A stretch of 64,000 nt of DNA from Podarcis raffonei (GCF_027172205.1 NC_070602.1:58113520-58177519), one strand, 5' to 3'. Counted from the stretch's first letter, positions 32,876-45,196 are shown. A program made the numbers and translations. The notes: a model not told the origin generated them from the sequence alone.

Positions 32876-34064
32876 ATCTCACTGTTTTCAATGGGGTTTC
32901 AGTACGTAAATACACAATCAGAGGCGGATCTTGGGGCCTCAAATTCCAGCAGCACCCTGTGTGACACCAAAATTCAGTGCCCCTCCCAACGCTTCTTGCC
33001 TTCCATTCTAAATCATAGTTTAAAAGTAAGTTTTAAGAAAGAAAGTGGGTTTGTTGCACTAGGGAGACAGTACTTGAGTTCTGTGCTTCGTCGTCTAGCA
33101 CTCAAGTCTAGTTTTCAGCTAGCAATATCTGTTCAAGTCCAGCAGAGGGAGTTCAAAGAACTGGAAACCACAGAAAATATATTCCTTTATTTGGAATAAC
33201 CATTAAAAAGACCAACAGTTCACACAGTTTCTTCCTCTTGCAGCAATTGAAGTGTGCTGTGTCAGATGCTGTATGATTTTTAATTGCCTTTTCCTTGCTT
33301 CTTTTATTTCTTATATTGAATGTTATTGTATTCTATAGAATTCAGATTGTAAGTGTTCTTCACAGGTGTGCTGCAGATGACTTTGTGAAACTTGATCTTC
33401 TGATTACAACTTGGGAAACTCTGGTACAGGGAAATCCCTTTTGATTCAAAGGTTATATAAATTAAGGTTACGACGATTAGGCGGTATATAAATCCTGCCA
33501 AATGAAATGAAATATTCATCCGTGTTGAGCCCCCATCTGAAAAGTTACTATCCAGTCACCATTTTGCCATAGGCATTACCTGAATCACAGGAGAAATTAT
33601 CTCTCCTTAACAAATATTTCATTTGTTAGCTCTTTAAATCCTACATCTAAAGTAGCAGTGGTTTGTATGGTGGGACAGAGGAGCAGCCTTCATCTCCCAG
33701 CAGCATCATTCCCTCTTACCAATAGGGGGAGACAGTGGCCACACCAGGCCAGCCAATCCAGTGCTCCTCCTGGTATACCTGCACTGCCCCAGCCATGTCT
33801 CCCCCTCCTGGTAAGCAGCGGTAAGGCAGTTGCTGTAGCTCCCTCCCGCTAGGAGATCTGCTCTTGACCTAAAGCAGGCCTAGCAGAAGCAGGGCCAGTC
33901 TTGCCTTGAAAACATTTCAAAGAAAGATTAAATTGGCCCCTTTTCTTTTGGAATAGGTTCCAATACCTCTTGCAAATTCCAGTCTAGATATAGGAAGGAA
34001 AGCAAGAAGGCATGCTAGCGACATTATTTTCGTCACTTGTTTTCAACATATGTATGTATGAATG
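32876..34064. other. Intergenic, no feature seen
   Basis: No coding gene. An 'aggcggtatataaatcctgcc' segment near 33480 resembles a MIR/L2-type tail. The GC-rich stretch 33660-33860 has only chance open frames. Confidence 0.4.
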
Positions 34065-34308
34065 AGACTCCAATACTTTGGCCACCTCATGAGAAGAGAA
34101 GATTCCCTGGAACAGACCCTGATGTTGGGAACGATGGAGGGCACAATGAGAAGAGGACGACAGAGGACGAGATGGTTGGACAGTGTTCTCAAAGCTACCA
34201 GCATGAGTTTGACCAAATTGCGGGAGGCAGTGGAAGACAGGAGTGCCTGGTGTGCTCTGGTCCATGGGGTCACGAAGAGTCAGACACGACTAAACAACTA
34301 AACAACAA
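34065..34308 (+). mobile_element. BovB LINE 3' end, shorter copy
   Basis: It is collinear with 32624-32875: RLQYFGHLMRREDSLEQTLM, RGRQRTRWLDSVLKATSMSL to KSQTRLNN, then AACAACAAAA. It is a closely related copy of the fragment 1.4 kb upstream, truncated further at its 5' side. Confidence 0.9.
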
Positions 34309-34650
34309 AAGGGACCCCTGACCATTAGGTCCAGTTGTGACCGACTCTGGGGTTACAGCGCTCATCTCGCTTTATTGGCTGAGGGAGCCAGCATACAGCT
34401 TCCGGGTCATGTGACCAGGATGACTAAGCCGCTTCTGGCGAGCCAGAGCAGCGCACGGAAATGCCGTTTACCTTCCCGCCGGAGCGGTACCTATTTATCT
34501 ACTTGCACTTTGACGTGCTTTCAAACTGCTAGGTTGGCAGGACCAGGGACCAGGCAATGGGAGCTCACCCCGTCGCGGGGATTTGAACCGCCAACCTTCT
34601 GATCAGCAAGTCCTAGGCTCTGTGGTTTAACCCACAGCACCACCTGCGTT
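34309..34650 (-). mobile_element. Sauria-type SINE abutting the BovB end
   Basis: GGGACCCCTGACCATTAGGT through the body to GGGGATTTGAACCGCCAACC and TTTAACCCACAGCACCACC. It begins directly at the BovB tail with no intervening sequence, so the two 3' ends meet. Confidence 0.9.
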
Positions 34651-35362
34651 AAAGACCCCCAAATCTCTCTGGCCACCTCTGCACTACACATTTAAAGCAC
34701 CATGATGCTGCTTTAACAGTCTTGACTTTTCCCCCCGAAGGAATCCTGGGACCTGCAGCAAAATCAGCTGTACCTGTCAGGAGTCAGAGGTATTTGCTGA
34801 GTGAGAGTATGGAAAGTCTCTAATTCCGATTTTTTAAAAAACCAGTTAGGGTGTGTATTTTACACTGTCTGGATATGAGCTGAATGTAAGTAGATACCCT
34901 GATCCTTTCCTTTCCTTTTTCATGAGTCATCACTTCTCCTTCCCAGGAAAAGGAAAGGTTTGTTAATATTCTGTTAGAAAGGGCGTTGCCCTTTCTATTC
35001 ACAGGGAGCAGATTATCTTCAGTCCTGTCAATAAGCAGTACAGGATATGACTAGGCTGGTTACTCATACCAGTTCAGAAAGAATGAATAAGAAAGGAATT
35101 CCTTTTTCATTGCATAGCTTGCATTCAACTTTTTTTTTCTAAAGAGAAAATTGTTTTTATAGTTTATTTTGTCACCAACTTCAAACCGATATGGAAGCCC
35201 TGGAAGTAAGAATCCCAGTCTTTCTCACCCAAACTTGTATTCCAAGTTGTGCAAGTAGCCAAACTGGTGTTATGGTGCAAGCGGACAAAATGACACACAA
35301 ATTCCCACATCTTTAGCACAACAAATTGTCACAGTAACTTGAAGTGCATGCATGCATGGCCT
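34651..35362. other. Intergenic, no feature seen
   Basis: No recognised gene or repeat. Confidence 0.4.
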
Positions 35363-35427
35363 AGGGCAGCTTTCTCCCACCTGGAGAACTACAACTCCCA
35401 TCAACCTCATCCTGCATGGCTATAGGA
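35363..35427. mobile_element. hAT-type MITE fragment
   Basis: GGGCAGCTTTCTCCCACCTG then AACTACAACTCCCATCAACC. This is the left half of the palindromic hAT MITE also seen at 12.6, 27.2 and 42.3 kb. Confidence 0.5.
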
Positions 35428-35550
35428 GGTCCAGGGGCCAGATCCGGCCCAATCGCCTCCTAAATCTGGCCCACGGACGGTCCAGGAATCAGCGTGTTTT
35501 TACATGAGTAGAATGTGTGCTTTTATTTAAAATGCATCTCTGGGTTACTT

Positions 35551-36713
35551 GCGTGTTGAGTCCCACAATGCCACCCCCCAAAAAATTCACACTTCACACA
35601 TCAATTTTTGTTTAAGGTTTTTGGCATAATTTTGGCCACAACTTTATTCAAAATACAAAAAATGTGAGTGGTTGCTTAGGCATTGGTTATGACTATCTGT
35701 CCTTGCCCTCAAGGACAGAGCTGGCCTTCCGGACACCAATGGAAGCCAGCGTGGGAAACAAGTATTGGGTGAGAAATGAAGCTGGGCATCAGACCCTCAC
35801 TTCTCACCCTCATGTTCCTGTGGGGCTTGCACGGCCCAAGTCCGACACCGGGGACAAGGACGAAAAGAATGGCAAGCCCCTGGATTCCTTTAACGGAATT
35901 GCCTTTCCGCATCATTTGGAGGAATAGGCACTTACCCCTCCAAGCACCAATTTAACCAATGCCTAACCGCCAACCTTACAAGTTGTGACGATTTGCTACG
36001 CAGTAGGCAAAAACCAAATGGCACCAGCCAATCAGCCGGATGGCAAAATTCCTACCAGACCCCCGCTCCAAGGCGGACGACCCCATGACAGGCATAGCAA
36101 GGTCAAGCGATCAAGAAAAAAACACCCTATTAAAGGGAGGGAGGGAGGGTGATCCGATGCAAAACGGCCAAGAGGACGTCCAACATCTGGCCCCTGTATT
36201 TAAAGACTCTGACCCCTCCTCCAAATTGGCAACAATCAAAACTCCCCAGCAACCCAATTTTAACCACTTAAAGGCTTGGGTTCTGTTATGTACTGAGTTG
36301 AATAGGATCCAAACTGCAGCAGTCTGATTGGTCCTAGAACAATAGGATCCAAAATGCAGCAGTCTGATTGGTCCTAGAACAATAGGATTCAGAATACAGC
36401 AGTCTGATTGGTCCTAGAACAATGCAGCGGTATGATTGGTTGGCAGGAACCACCCAATCATGCTCCAGATAGAAGTGAATCCACAACCTGACTTAGCCAA
36501 TCATGTGCAGCCCATTGTGTAAATAATGTATATAAAGCAGATACTTTGAGGGGACTTTCATTCATTCCTCCTCACCACTATGAGCTGAATAAAGAGCATG
36601 AAATCACTTTGCGACTCTGAGTATATTTCAGGTTCCTTACCAAATTTGCCTAGTAACAGCAGGGTGGCTTGTTCCCCCAACCGCAACACGTGCTCTCTGT
36701 TAGGGAGAACACG
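35551..36713. mobile_element. LTR-type retroelement remnants (fossil), composite
   Basis: This inserted block starts near TGTTGAGTCCCAC and ends near GGGAGAACA. Its left part (about 35600-35930) reads on the minus strand like the end of a retroelement, with an AATAAA signal. Its right part holds a separate LTR (36294-36658). No complete coding region is present; treat it as a broken fossil. Confidence 0.45.
36294..36658 (+). mobile_element. Probable solo LTR (fossil)
   Basis: It runs from TGTTATGTACTGAG to CCTAGTAACA (TG...CA with short inverted ends). It contains three 40-bp tandem units, each with a GATTGGT (CCAAT-type) box, at 36301-36420. It also holds TATATAAAGC near 36530 and AATAAAG near 36590. 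These are the U3 enhancer, TATA box and polyadenylation signal of an LTR, probably ERV or Gypsy type. No partner LTR was found. Confidence 0.6.
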
Positions 36714-36950
36714 CTTTGTGGGGCATAGGAATTTGTTCATTTCCCCCAAAAAAATATAGTCCGGCCCCCCACAAGGTATGAGGGACAGTGGACCGGCCCC
36801 ATGCTGAAAAAGTTTGCTGACCCCTGGTCTAAAACATCTGAGGACATCAGCTTAGCCTAGGGAATGCATTGATAGAAAAAAACAGCAGCAGTGCCTCAGC
36901 CAGAAACATGCCTTACCTTTATGACCTTTATAACCCACCCAGTGCTGAGA

Positions 36951-37019
36951 TTTGTGCATTGCAGGGGATGGACTAGATGACCCCTGGGGTCCCATTCCAC
37001 ATTACAATTCTATGATTCT
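36951..37019 (+). mobile_element. CR1 3' tail
   Basis: GCAGGGGATGGACTAGATGA then CCCATTCCACATTACAATTC and TATGATTCTT match the end of the CR1 copy at 17.88-17.96 kb. Confidence 0.75.
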
Positions 37020-37024
37020 TCCTC

Positions 37025-37110
37025 CAAGAAGCCCAGGATAGTGTACATGGCTTCCTACCTCCCACCTTTTATCCTCACAACTCTGTGAGGTAGGTTAGGC
37101 TGACAGCAGG
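37025..37110 (-). repeat. MIR-like SINE fragment
   Basis: 'ccttttatcctcacaactct' and 'gtgaggtaggttaggctgac' form a reversed core typical of MIR/CORE-type SINEs. Confidence 0.5.
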
Positions 37111-37515
37111 GATGGAAGAATGCGTCAGTTTCGGTTCTCCCAGTTTTTCTCTCTCCATTTTTCCAATCTGAAACTCAGTTCTACACGCTATATTTTTGTA
37201 ATACTAGGAAATAATCTGTAATCTCCAATAGAATTGGAAGGAACCAGAAAATATGAGGTGGCTACATCCCAGCCCAACACTGACGACACTTGAGAAAATG
37301 GTAGGATGTCAGAAGAGCCACACCCCCCCCCTTTCAGTCACCAGGACAACCTTACTTGTCAGGGAAATGGACATATCAGGGTCTTAAGTCTACCCAAGAA
37401 TATGTGAGCAGATCTTGAAAGTTGTAATTAATATATCCAAGGATGACCTATAGATAGATTTGTAAAGGTACTTACAACTTCCCCCTCATGGTTGTTTTGC
37501 CTTAAAAATATTTGT

Positions 37516-37552
37516 TTATTAATTAATTAATTAATTAATTAATTAATTAATT
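37516..37552. repeat. (TTAA)n microsatellite
   Basis: Nine self-complementary TTAA units. Confidence 0.9.
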
Positions 37553-38327
37553 ATAAAGATTGCTGTTCCATCAAAACTTTGTTAAAATTGGCAAGCCATC
37601 ATGAGAAAGCACCCCCCCCCCAATGTTGCATATGGGAATAATTGAATAAGAATAACAAGGATACATGTGAATTTGTAAGCAGACATGAAGTGATATAAAT
37701 GGTTTTTAAGGGTGAAAGACAAAGGGGAGAGGTTTTCTTTGAAAGCTCCATTGGGAAGATGTGATCTCTGAGGGAAAACATCTAAAAATACTCTAGTGCT
37801 CCCACTTCCTCAAACTAGGAGGAATTTAATCATAGTTTGTTTATTCCTGGTTCCTAGAATATGTGGGAGTTTCGCCATTCTTTTTTCACTGGAATTGGGA
37901 TAAGCATCATGCAACAGTTAACAATCTCGTTGCAGTTTAAAGCTATTTTAGATGGTTTCATGCTGTGTGTTTTCCCTTTATTTTCTGGACTGTAAGATGG
38001 TGAGGAAGCCCACTGAGTTGATCAACTGTGATGGAAGCCCATTGGATTGATCACACACACACACAAACCCCTGTATATTATGCTATGTTGTGCTACAGAT
38101 AAGCGTTAAAAACGCTGAGGCGTAGTTGTGTTGACTTGGGATTTATTCACCCTCAAACAAAGTAAGACTGCCAATAATTTGTGTGCTGTATCTTAGAAAC
38201 ATGTGCTATGGAAATCAAATAGGGCTGGTCAAGCAATGCTAACAGAACAGGGTGTGAGTAATTTCTGGTTCAAACATACAAACAGAAGTCAGCGCCTTTC
38301 CCACAATACTGGCTTAGGTTGGCAAAC

Positions 38328-38330
<3 letters not shown>

Positions 38331-38359
<29 letters not shown>
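38331..38359. repeat. (TG)n microsatellite
   Basis: Uninterrupted run of 14 TG units. Confidence 0.95.
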
Positions 38360-38361
<2 letters not shown>

Positions 38362-39008
38362 GTAATCAAATGTTCCAGCCTTGTATTTTCATCCACTTTC
38401 AAGTCCTGCTTGGCACGAGTGACTTACCAAAGAAACCAGCGTAATTCATACCAGCATAGTTCTTAATTTCCACTCAGATTGTGTGGTTTTTGCATTATAG
38501 CTGTTGCATGGAATTTGGTATCCTTGCATGCAGACAACACCCTTTCAGTACTGAGCAGAGGGTTCACTGTTCGGGACAGTCATAACAGCCTCTTGCCTAC
38601 ATGCAGGTTAAAGTTGTGCTCCTCCTTTAGCAGTATGCTTCAAAGGCGAATTTATTTCTGTAGATTTGTTTCATAAAACAAATCCTTCTTCAAACTAGCC
38701 CTTGGAAGGCACGACGATGAAACTTGCCTCCACTTGCCAAAGGGAATATTAGCTGAAGCCTCATATCTGAAGAACTTTTCACTATGATAGCCACAGTCAA
38801 CACAGCCACCAGCTTATCTGAGCTGTATCTGATGCTTTGAAAAGGTGCCCACAATGAGCTGTTCCTCTTGCTTATAGCTTGAGATTGGAACTAAGGTCAG
38901 TTAGCATCTTGATAATGCACATTTCGCAAACAGAAGCTTTGAACACTTAGCAGCCCACAGCGTTACCAATTTAAATGTAACCATACTGATTCGTGGATGC
39001 TTTTCTAT

Positions 39009-39385
39009 AATATTATTATTTCTACCCCAGCTGCTCTGGGCGGCTTTCAACAGAACATTAAAAACAGAATAAAACTTCAAACATTAAAAACTTCCCTAAA
39101 CAGGGCTGCCTTCAGATGTCTTCTAAAAGTCAGATAGGTGTTTATTTCCTTGACATCTGATGGGAGGGCATTCCACAGATCGGGCACCACCACCGAGAAG
39201 GCCCTCTGCCTGGTTCCCTGTAACCTCACTTCTCGTAGTGAGGGAACTGTCAGAAAGCCCTCGGAGCTGGACCACAGTGTCCGGGCTGAACGATGGGGGT
39301 GGAGACGCTCCTTCAGATATAGAGGGCCGAGGCCGTTTAGGGCTTTAAAGGTCAGCACCAACACTTTGAATTCTGACAACATATA
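39009..39385 (-). mobile_element. L2-type LINE 3' end with ORF2 C-terminus
   Basis: The minus-strand frame 39382-39077 reads MLSEFKVLVLTFKALNGLGP, RAFSVVVPDLWNALPSDVKE and FRRHLKAALF, the conserved C-terminal tail of L2/CR1-group ORF2 proteins. Downstream lie 'ccgcccagagcagctggggt'-type sequence and an (AAT)n tail. It is 5'-truncated; the short frame retained is open. Confidence 0.85.
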
Positions 39386-39558
39386 GGTTGATTGTTTTAG
39401 TTAAGCTGGAGGAAGTGCACTTTTTTGTGTACTGTATTTGCACTCTGTATTTTAACCTGAATGGATCATAATAAAGTATTGACTGACTGAGAACACAGGA
39501 AGCTAACCTACACTGAGTTCATTTAGCTTTTAATGTTTGTTGTTCCCGTATTTTTTTG

Positions 39559-39601
39559 GAAGCTGCCCAGTGGCTGGGGCAACATAGGCGGATGGGTTGG
39601 G

Positions 39602-39648
<47 letters not shown>
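39559..39648 (+). mobile_element. L2-type LINE 3' terminus with (AAT)n tail
   Basis: GGAAGCTGCCCAGTGGCTGG then GGCGGATGGGTTGGGTATAA and 15 AAT units. This is the plus-strand counterpart of the end at 39.0 kb. Confidence 0.75.
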
Positions 39649-40554
39649 CTGCTCCCATTTCCAATGTCCTTACCTGTGCTACCCCTTGGGGTCAGAGTGG
39701 ACAACTTGATGAAGGAGTTTACTCATCTTTTTTCAAAACTAAAAAGTCCAAGTTGATGCAATTTTTCATCACAAGTTACTCCATCCTCTTGATAATTTGG
39801 GCTGCCCTTTTCTGAACCTTTTCCAACTCTACAACATTCTTTTCGAGTTGAGGTAACCAAAACTGTATGCACTATTCCAAATCCATAGACTTGTATAACA
39901 GCATTATATTAGCAGTTTTATTTTCATTCCTTTTCCTCATTGATCCCTATCATGCAATTTGTATTTTTTTTACAGCTGCCGCACACTGGGCTCTGCTTCA
40001 GCTGGTTCTTCTAAAAAGCTTGGTTATTTTATCTTTAACAATACTTTCCACCAGTTTTCCCAGGACAGACATTAAGCTAACCAGCCTGTAATTTCCAGGA
40101 TTCCCCCCTGTGGCAAATTCAGAGTCGTAAAGTCTTTAAGCGCTTATCAGTCCCTTGTTCAGTGACAAGAAATTAGTCTCAGCCTCTGTGGTAAGAGCAG
40201 TCTTTACCGGTCTGTACTATTGCCAATGTGGGATCAAGCTGTGCAATGTTTTGGAGGAGAAAAAAAATCCTTTGTATATGATTGTGATGCCCTCATGAGA
40301 AGAGCAGCAGCTTTCAAGGAAGGTTGTTTTATAGACGTCAGGATTCATGGGTAAATTTCAGCATTATTAGAGGGGCAGTAAGTCTGTGATTCTGGGAGGA
40401 GAAAGCACATGTATTCAAGAAACTTAGCACCACCACAACATGGGGCAAAAAGGAAAAATGCCATAAATATTGGGAAGAATTCCATGTTGTGCCATGTTGA
40501 CAGTTTCATCAGACCAAGCATTTCAGCTTGACAAATAGAATGATTCCTCTTTTC
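39649..40554. repeat. Probable decayed LINE-related stretch
   Basis: 'ccaaaactgtatgcactatt' and 'gctaaccagcctgtaatttc' look like old interspersed repeat text, but no family could be assigned. No gene. Confidence 0.3.
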
Positions 40555-40715
40555 TCCCTCCATGTATGGTTCTGTGCGTTCTCCTGAACCCCACAGAGCA
40601 AATTGCAGGGGCACAAGTGGCACACAGGGGAGGGGGAAAGCCTGGCTGCACAAGCAGAAGTCCTTGTGAGGGCTTTCATTGGTGGGATTCATTAGTTAAC
40701 TGAATTCTATCAATT
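40555..40715 (+). repeat. Unassigned repeat, copy A
   Basis: 'cacaagcagaagtccttgtg', 'gctttcattggtgggattca' and 'ttagttaactgaattctatc' recur in the same order at 59455-59640 within an ANO1 intron. Confidence 0.5.
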
Positions 40716-42314
40716 ATATGTCGGTATGGACATAGCGAGAGAATAATCTTCAGATTTTTGAACAGGTTCAACTTTTGTTCAGAGAGCAACAGAAAGATCA
40801 CACTACGTGGTCGGGATCTCCTAAAATTTCAGACTTTAGAGGAATATAGCAATAGTGTCAAAGCCATCCCAAATTTAACAGTCACTTTATATTGACCTTA
40901 CAAGTCCAACAACCCTTTGTTTTTGGTTTTTCCCTATTAGATGACTATAGAGTACTGTGAAATGGCATTTGCCTGAAGGAACCAATGAAGGAATATTAAC
41001 TATACAAAGAAATATTCAACAAAAAACTAAAGCAGCTTTATATGCATTTACTTTTCTTTTCTTTTTAAAAAAGGAAGCATTATATAATTTTCTAGGTAGC
41101 AATACAATATTATATACAAACCCCATTGAAAAATAGTAAAGAACTATAAAACAAGTAAAAGAATTTATTATTATTTAATGATCTCAAAATAATGAATGTT
41201 TATAAGTATATAGTCTTAATATTTACAGGAATGTATTAGGACAACATTTTAAGATAACTCTTTACAATTTCTTTATTTCCCATCGCTTGTATTCAGCATA
41301 TAATTCTAAACTGGGCAATCCATCTACAGTACTTATAAAATTACAAGCTGATAGAGCGTGAAATGGAATATACATTTTCTATGGGTGTGTACATTCATCC
41401 TGGTTTCTAGTTAAACTAATAGCTCAGGATACATTTTACATGAATGTAGGCTACCTAGAGAGAAAAACAGTAAGATGGAAGTCACAAAGGGATTGATTTT
41501 TTGCTCATGAGAAGAAGAGGCCGGCACCTCCTGCATTCTGTTCCTGCTGCCTTGTTTCCCTCATATTCATCCCAATCCAACAAGCATAATCTGCACATGC
41601 AAATAGGCTTCTGGAATCATGTCCATGCCATGAGTTCAGTGTGACCAGCTCCCATGTAAGTGTGCAAAGGGCTGCAGCCTCCTTCATGTAGATTGCTCTT
41701 TTGAATATTGTCCCATCAACGCAGAAGGAAATATCCATCTGACACCTGCACTCTGTGTGAACTTTGAACAGGTGGTCAATGCTAACAGCTCGAAGGTTGC
41801 ATACAGATGCACCTGCAACCAGAATCGGGTACAGGTTTCTCCCCTCCAAGGTGAGTTCTGCTGCTTTGATTTTGCTCTTCAAAGAACACACATGCAGCCT
41901 CCAGGTCTAACGCCACACACATTTTCATTCATATTTATCTGCTCATGCCTCTGCTTGGCAGCGTAATTATTTATCTAACAAAGGGCCACATCTTTTTAAG
42001 GTGCTAAAAATTGTTCCAAGAAATCATTGGAGTTGACTTCATGATCGACACAGGGGTGTTAGCCAATCAGAGCTGTGCAAATCCAGCTTCTGCTGGAAAA
42101 ACCCCCAGAAGAGTTTGATCCAGGGGGAAAGATTGTGCATTTGCCAAAAAAAACACTTAATGTGCTATCCTGGCTGGCTCATCACTGATATTTTGTGCAT
42201 CGGTTTGCATACTAAAAATACTGACCATTGGTGGGGAAGGGGTTTGATGGAACTGATTTTCAAACATTCCCTCTCTGTCCAGTAGATCATGAATGGGGAA
42301 ACCTTGCTCCCCCC
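40716..42314. other. Intergenic, no feature seen
   Basis: AT-rich. The minus-strand open frame at 41505-41891 (128 codons) has no recognised domain. Confidence 0.4.
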
Positions 42315-42437
42315 CCCCCCAGGTTTTGCTGAACTATCATTCTCAATATCCCTGACCATCAGCCATGCTTGCTGGGGCTGATGGGAGTTTAACTTCAGCA
42401 ACACCTGGAGGGCCAAAGGTTACCCACTCCTGGAGTA
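42315..42437. mobile_element. hAT-type MITE, palindromic
   Basis: TTTGCTGAACTATCATTCTC and CTGACCATCAGCCATGC pair with GGGGCTGATGGGAGTTTAAC, and the right end is GGTTACCCACTCCTG. Confidence 0.6.
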
Positions 42438-45130
42438 GATGATGAACATTTAAAAGCTGAAAGAGCTGGCTACTGGTTTGGTGGAATGTGTAGGTAGGGA
42501 TCTCTGGATTTGGGATGGCATCCAATGCTAGATAGACCCAATGGAATAAAATCCACAGATTTCAATGCAGCTACTCTGGATGTGGCTAATAAAGGATATC
42601 ACTCTTTGCATCTGGCGAGTCCTAGAACAACCTGGGGTGTGTAGTCTAGATCGTGCCTTAAATACATTTTAAAACATAATAATTTAAGTTTACAGGCCAA
42701 GAACAGAGCAGTTCTGGCGATCACACACAAGACTTTCTAGCCCAATAGATAACATTTTCACCTCAATGCCAGATGCTGTGGGTAACTAGTAATATGCAAT
42801 GAAAACGTAGCACCTAAATGGCATCTGGCGAAACACTCCCATCAGTTTCAAGGGACAGATGGGAATGTCAACTTGCATTCACGTTATACATGCAATGTCC
42901 ATGAACGGGTAACACCTCTGCTTCTCATGTGCATCCTCCCTGCATATCTACATCAAAGCCCATACCTATAGGTTGGCAGCAGGATCCATAGCCAATAAAC
43001 ATGCACAGATGCTTTCCCATGTTGTAAAAAGCTCTTACCGCTGCCAAAGGCCATTGTTGGATCAGGGTAAAAGTGAGAGAAAATTTCTATTGTCTTCTGT
43101 GAATCCTGTATCAATAAAGGTAGACAAGGCTGACTACAATGGTAACAGACTTTTAAGCAAGTTTTTTTAGATATAAAAAGGTGACATTCCTGCAATTCAA
43201 TATATAAGAAGCAATTATAAACAAAAACAAGCCCTTTATTAAAAACAATCTTTGGTTAGATTGGTATTTTAAACATGTTGGACAACATTTTGTTAACTTC
43301 CACGTAAAGAGTGTTTCGGACAAATTATACTTAAGAATGAGTTTGCTGCATACTTTGTATAAAAACTAATAAGTACTACAAAACTATGTGATGATTTTGC
43401 TTTTATTTTCTATAATTCTGCAACAATGCTCTTTTAATTGAAATATAACACTCTTGGACATTTGGTTTTGCAACAAACCATACAGTAAGTTAATTTGCAA
43501 TATAATGCCAGGCTTTGGCAGTTGTGGATGAAATTGATTTTTGTTCTCTATTAAAACTAAATTTCATCCTCAACTTACACAGCATAGGACTTTTTTTGGT
43601 ATATATGATATGATGCACTGCAGTTCATAACTAGGAAGACTGTTATATGAACATTTCATATTGTATGTAACATGAAGCAAATGTTTTATATTTTGCTTTG
43701 TTGGTTTTGCTCAAGATACACGTAGAAGGTGCAGATTAAGAGGGAGCTGGTGCCCTGCCAAGAACACACACAATAAATAAATTTAAAGACTTTTCATGTA
43801 TATGGGGCAAAATTAAGAGGGGGGGGGGTCTGCTCAGGGTGCTTGCCCTTTTGATTCTACTTTCATCTTTGTGTCCACCTGCATCACTGGGGCTATCTAT
43901 CGAGGATGCCGTATTTTTGGAGCAATCGTATCCTAAGCACTAGGCCTGACACTAGATGTAACTGTGGAGGGGATGGACCTGGCAGGTATGTTCTAGCTCT
44001 CGGACTTGTTATCCGGAGCTTCCTCTTGGGTTACTTTCCCTGGAGAGTGACATTGGAAGGAATGTTGTCATGTGCCTTGGCTGCCCAAACCCTGTCACCA
44101 GCGCCATTTGTTGCCAAACGTTTGCAAATTGTAGGGAGGGTATGGGATAGTTGCTTAGCAGCCACTAAACAGATTCTCCCATTTCTTTCCTTCTCCATCC
44201 CAGGAGATGGAGATATGTTGCCAAAAAGTCCCAAATGAGGCTGTTGGGCCCTCAGCCTGTAGGAAGTAGCAAGTGTTACTTGTTGGGGATCAGCAACAGG
44301 TTTTTTGTTTTTAAAAATCCCTTTACATTTTGCAGATGGCATACAAAAAGTATACTTGCTACTCATCACATTTTCCACAACATAATGCACCTGAAGATTT
44401 TTTGTACTCTGGAAAGTGCCGTATAAATGCTAACCGTTACTATCAAGTCTGAAGGACGTCCATGTGATCTGCTCCCAGTTGCTGTTGTTTTAAAGAGGCA
44501 TGCACTAAATTTTACACATACATGCCCTTCAGATGTGATGAGAGGCGCGCATATCTTGTACTTGGCTGTCCGTATCCCAGTACAAACTGTAAAGTGACAA
44601 TTGCAATCGAGGGCTAGCTAGGTGTTCGTAGAAGGATTTCTTTGACTTTGAAGTGTCCAGAACAATTTGTGCATGGTAGACTTGCAAAGGCAACCTGGGC
44701 TTATTTCTTTCTGCATGGCACTCGATAGGGTCACAGGGAAAACTGAACACAAAAAGGGGATTTGGCAGGAGATGCAACATGGAAGTATTTATATGCAGAT
44801 GCCTAGAAGCCTCCGACACAACATGAGGGAACTGGAGAGCCTGATGTTAAAAAAATAAATAGTAGGCACATCAGAAATATTCTGGAATGGGCAGAATAGG
44901 TGGCACATCATCATAATATAAACTTTATAGTAAGATCAGGGAAGAGTGTATTTGGGGTAGTGTTGCTCTGAATGTCGAAAGTGGACATAGAGTCCTAAAA
45001 GCTAGGAAAATTAAAAGGACTATTTGCATCCACAGAATCATTGTAGGTGGAAATAATCTGGTCCAAAACACAGCTTAGAACTTGAGTTCTATTATCTCCA
45101 CTTCACCAAAACGCCAAAGGTAATATTAAG
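42438..45130. other. Intergenic, AT-rich, no feature seen
   Basis: The stretch 43200-43720 is strongly AT-rich and unique-looking. No gene, RNA or assigned repeat. Confidence 0.4.
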
Positions 45131-45196
45131 TTGCAGTCCTATATGTACTTACCTGGGAAAATTTACTTCCCAGGTAACATGCATAGGATTGCACTG
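45131..45196. repeat. Palindromic short interspersed repeat
   Basis: TTGCAGTCCTATATGTACTT / ACCTGGGAAAATTTACTTCC / CAGGTAACATGCATAGGATT. It is a near-perfect palindrome and a good example of the family at 13.4 and 21.4 kb. Confidence 0.65.

Larger units (their letters stand above)
35428..36826. mobile_element. Non-autonomous hAT element split by LTR-type sequence
   Basis: The left piece at 35428-35550 (CCAGATCCGGCCCAATCGCC ... AATGCATCTCTGGGTTACTT) and right piece at 36714-36826 (GTGGGGCATAGGAATTTGTT ... GTTTGCTGACCCCTG) are the two ends of one hAT element family, a relative of the one at 53616-54175. About 1.16 kb of unrelated sequence separates them. Confidence 0.7.
37111..39008. other. 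Intergenic, simple repeats only
   Basis: It holds a (TTAA)n run at 37516-37552 and a (TG)n run at 38331-38359. No gene or other named element was recognised. Confidence 0.5.

Noticed and set aside
35664-36327. Two open frames (87 and 95 codons) between the hAT ends, considered as a captured host gene
   Set aside because: The surroundings are LTR-type fossil sequence with polyadenylation-like signals, and no host domain is seen.
37516-39648. Regular short tandem arrays as a CRISPR-like structure
   Set aside because: They are simple microsatellites in vertebrate DNA, without unique spacers.
41505-41891. 128-codon minus-strand frame (MCSLKSKIKAAELTLEGRNL...)
   Set aside because: No domain, no splice context and no similarity I recognise. 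Length is compatible with chance in 64 kb.
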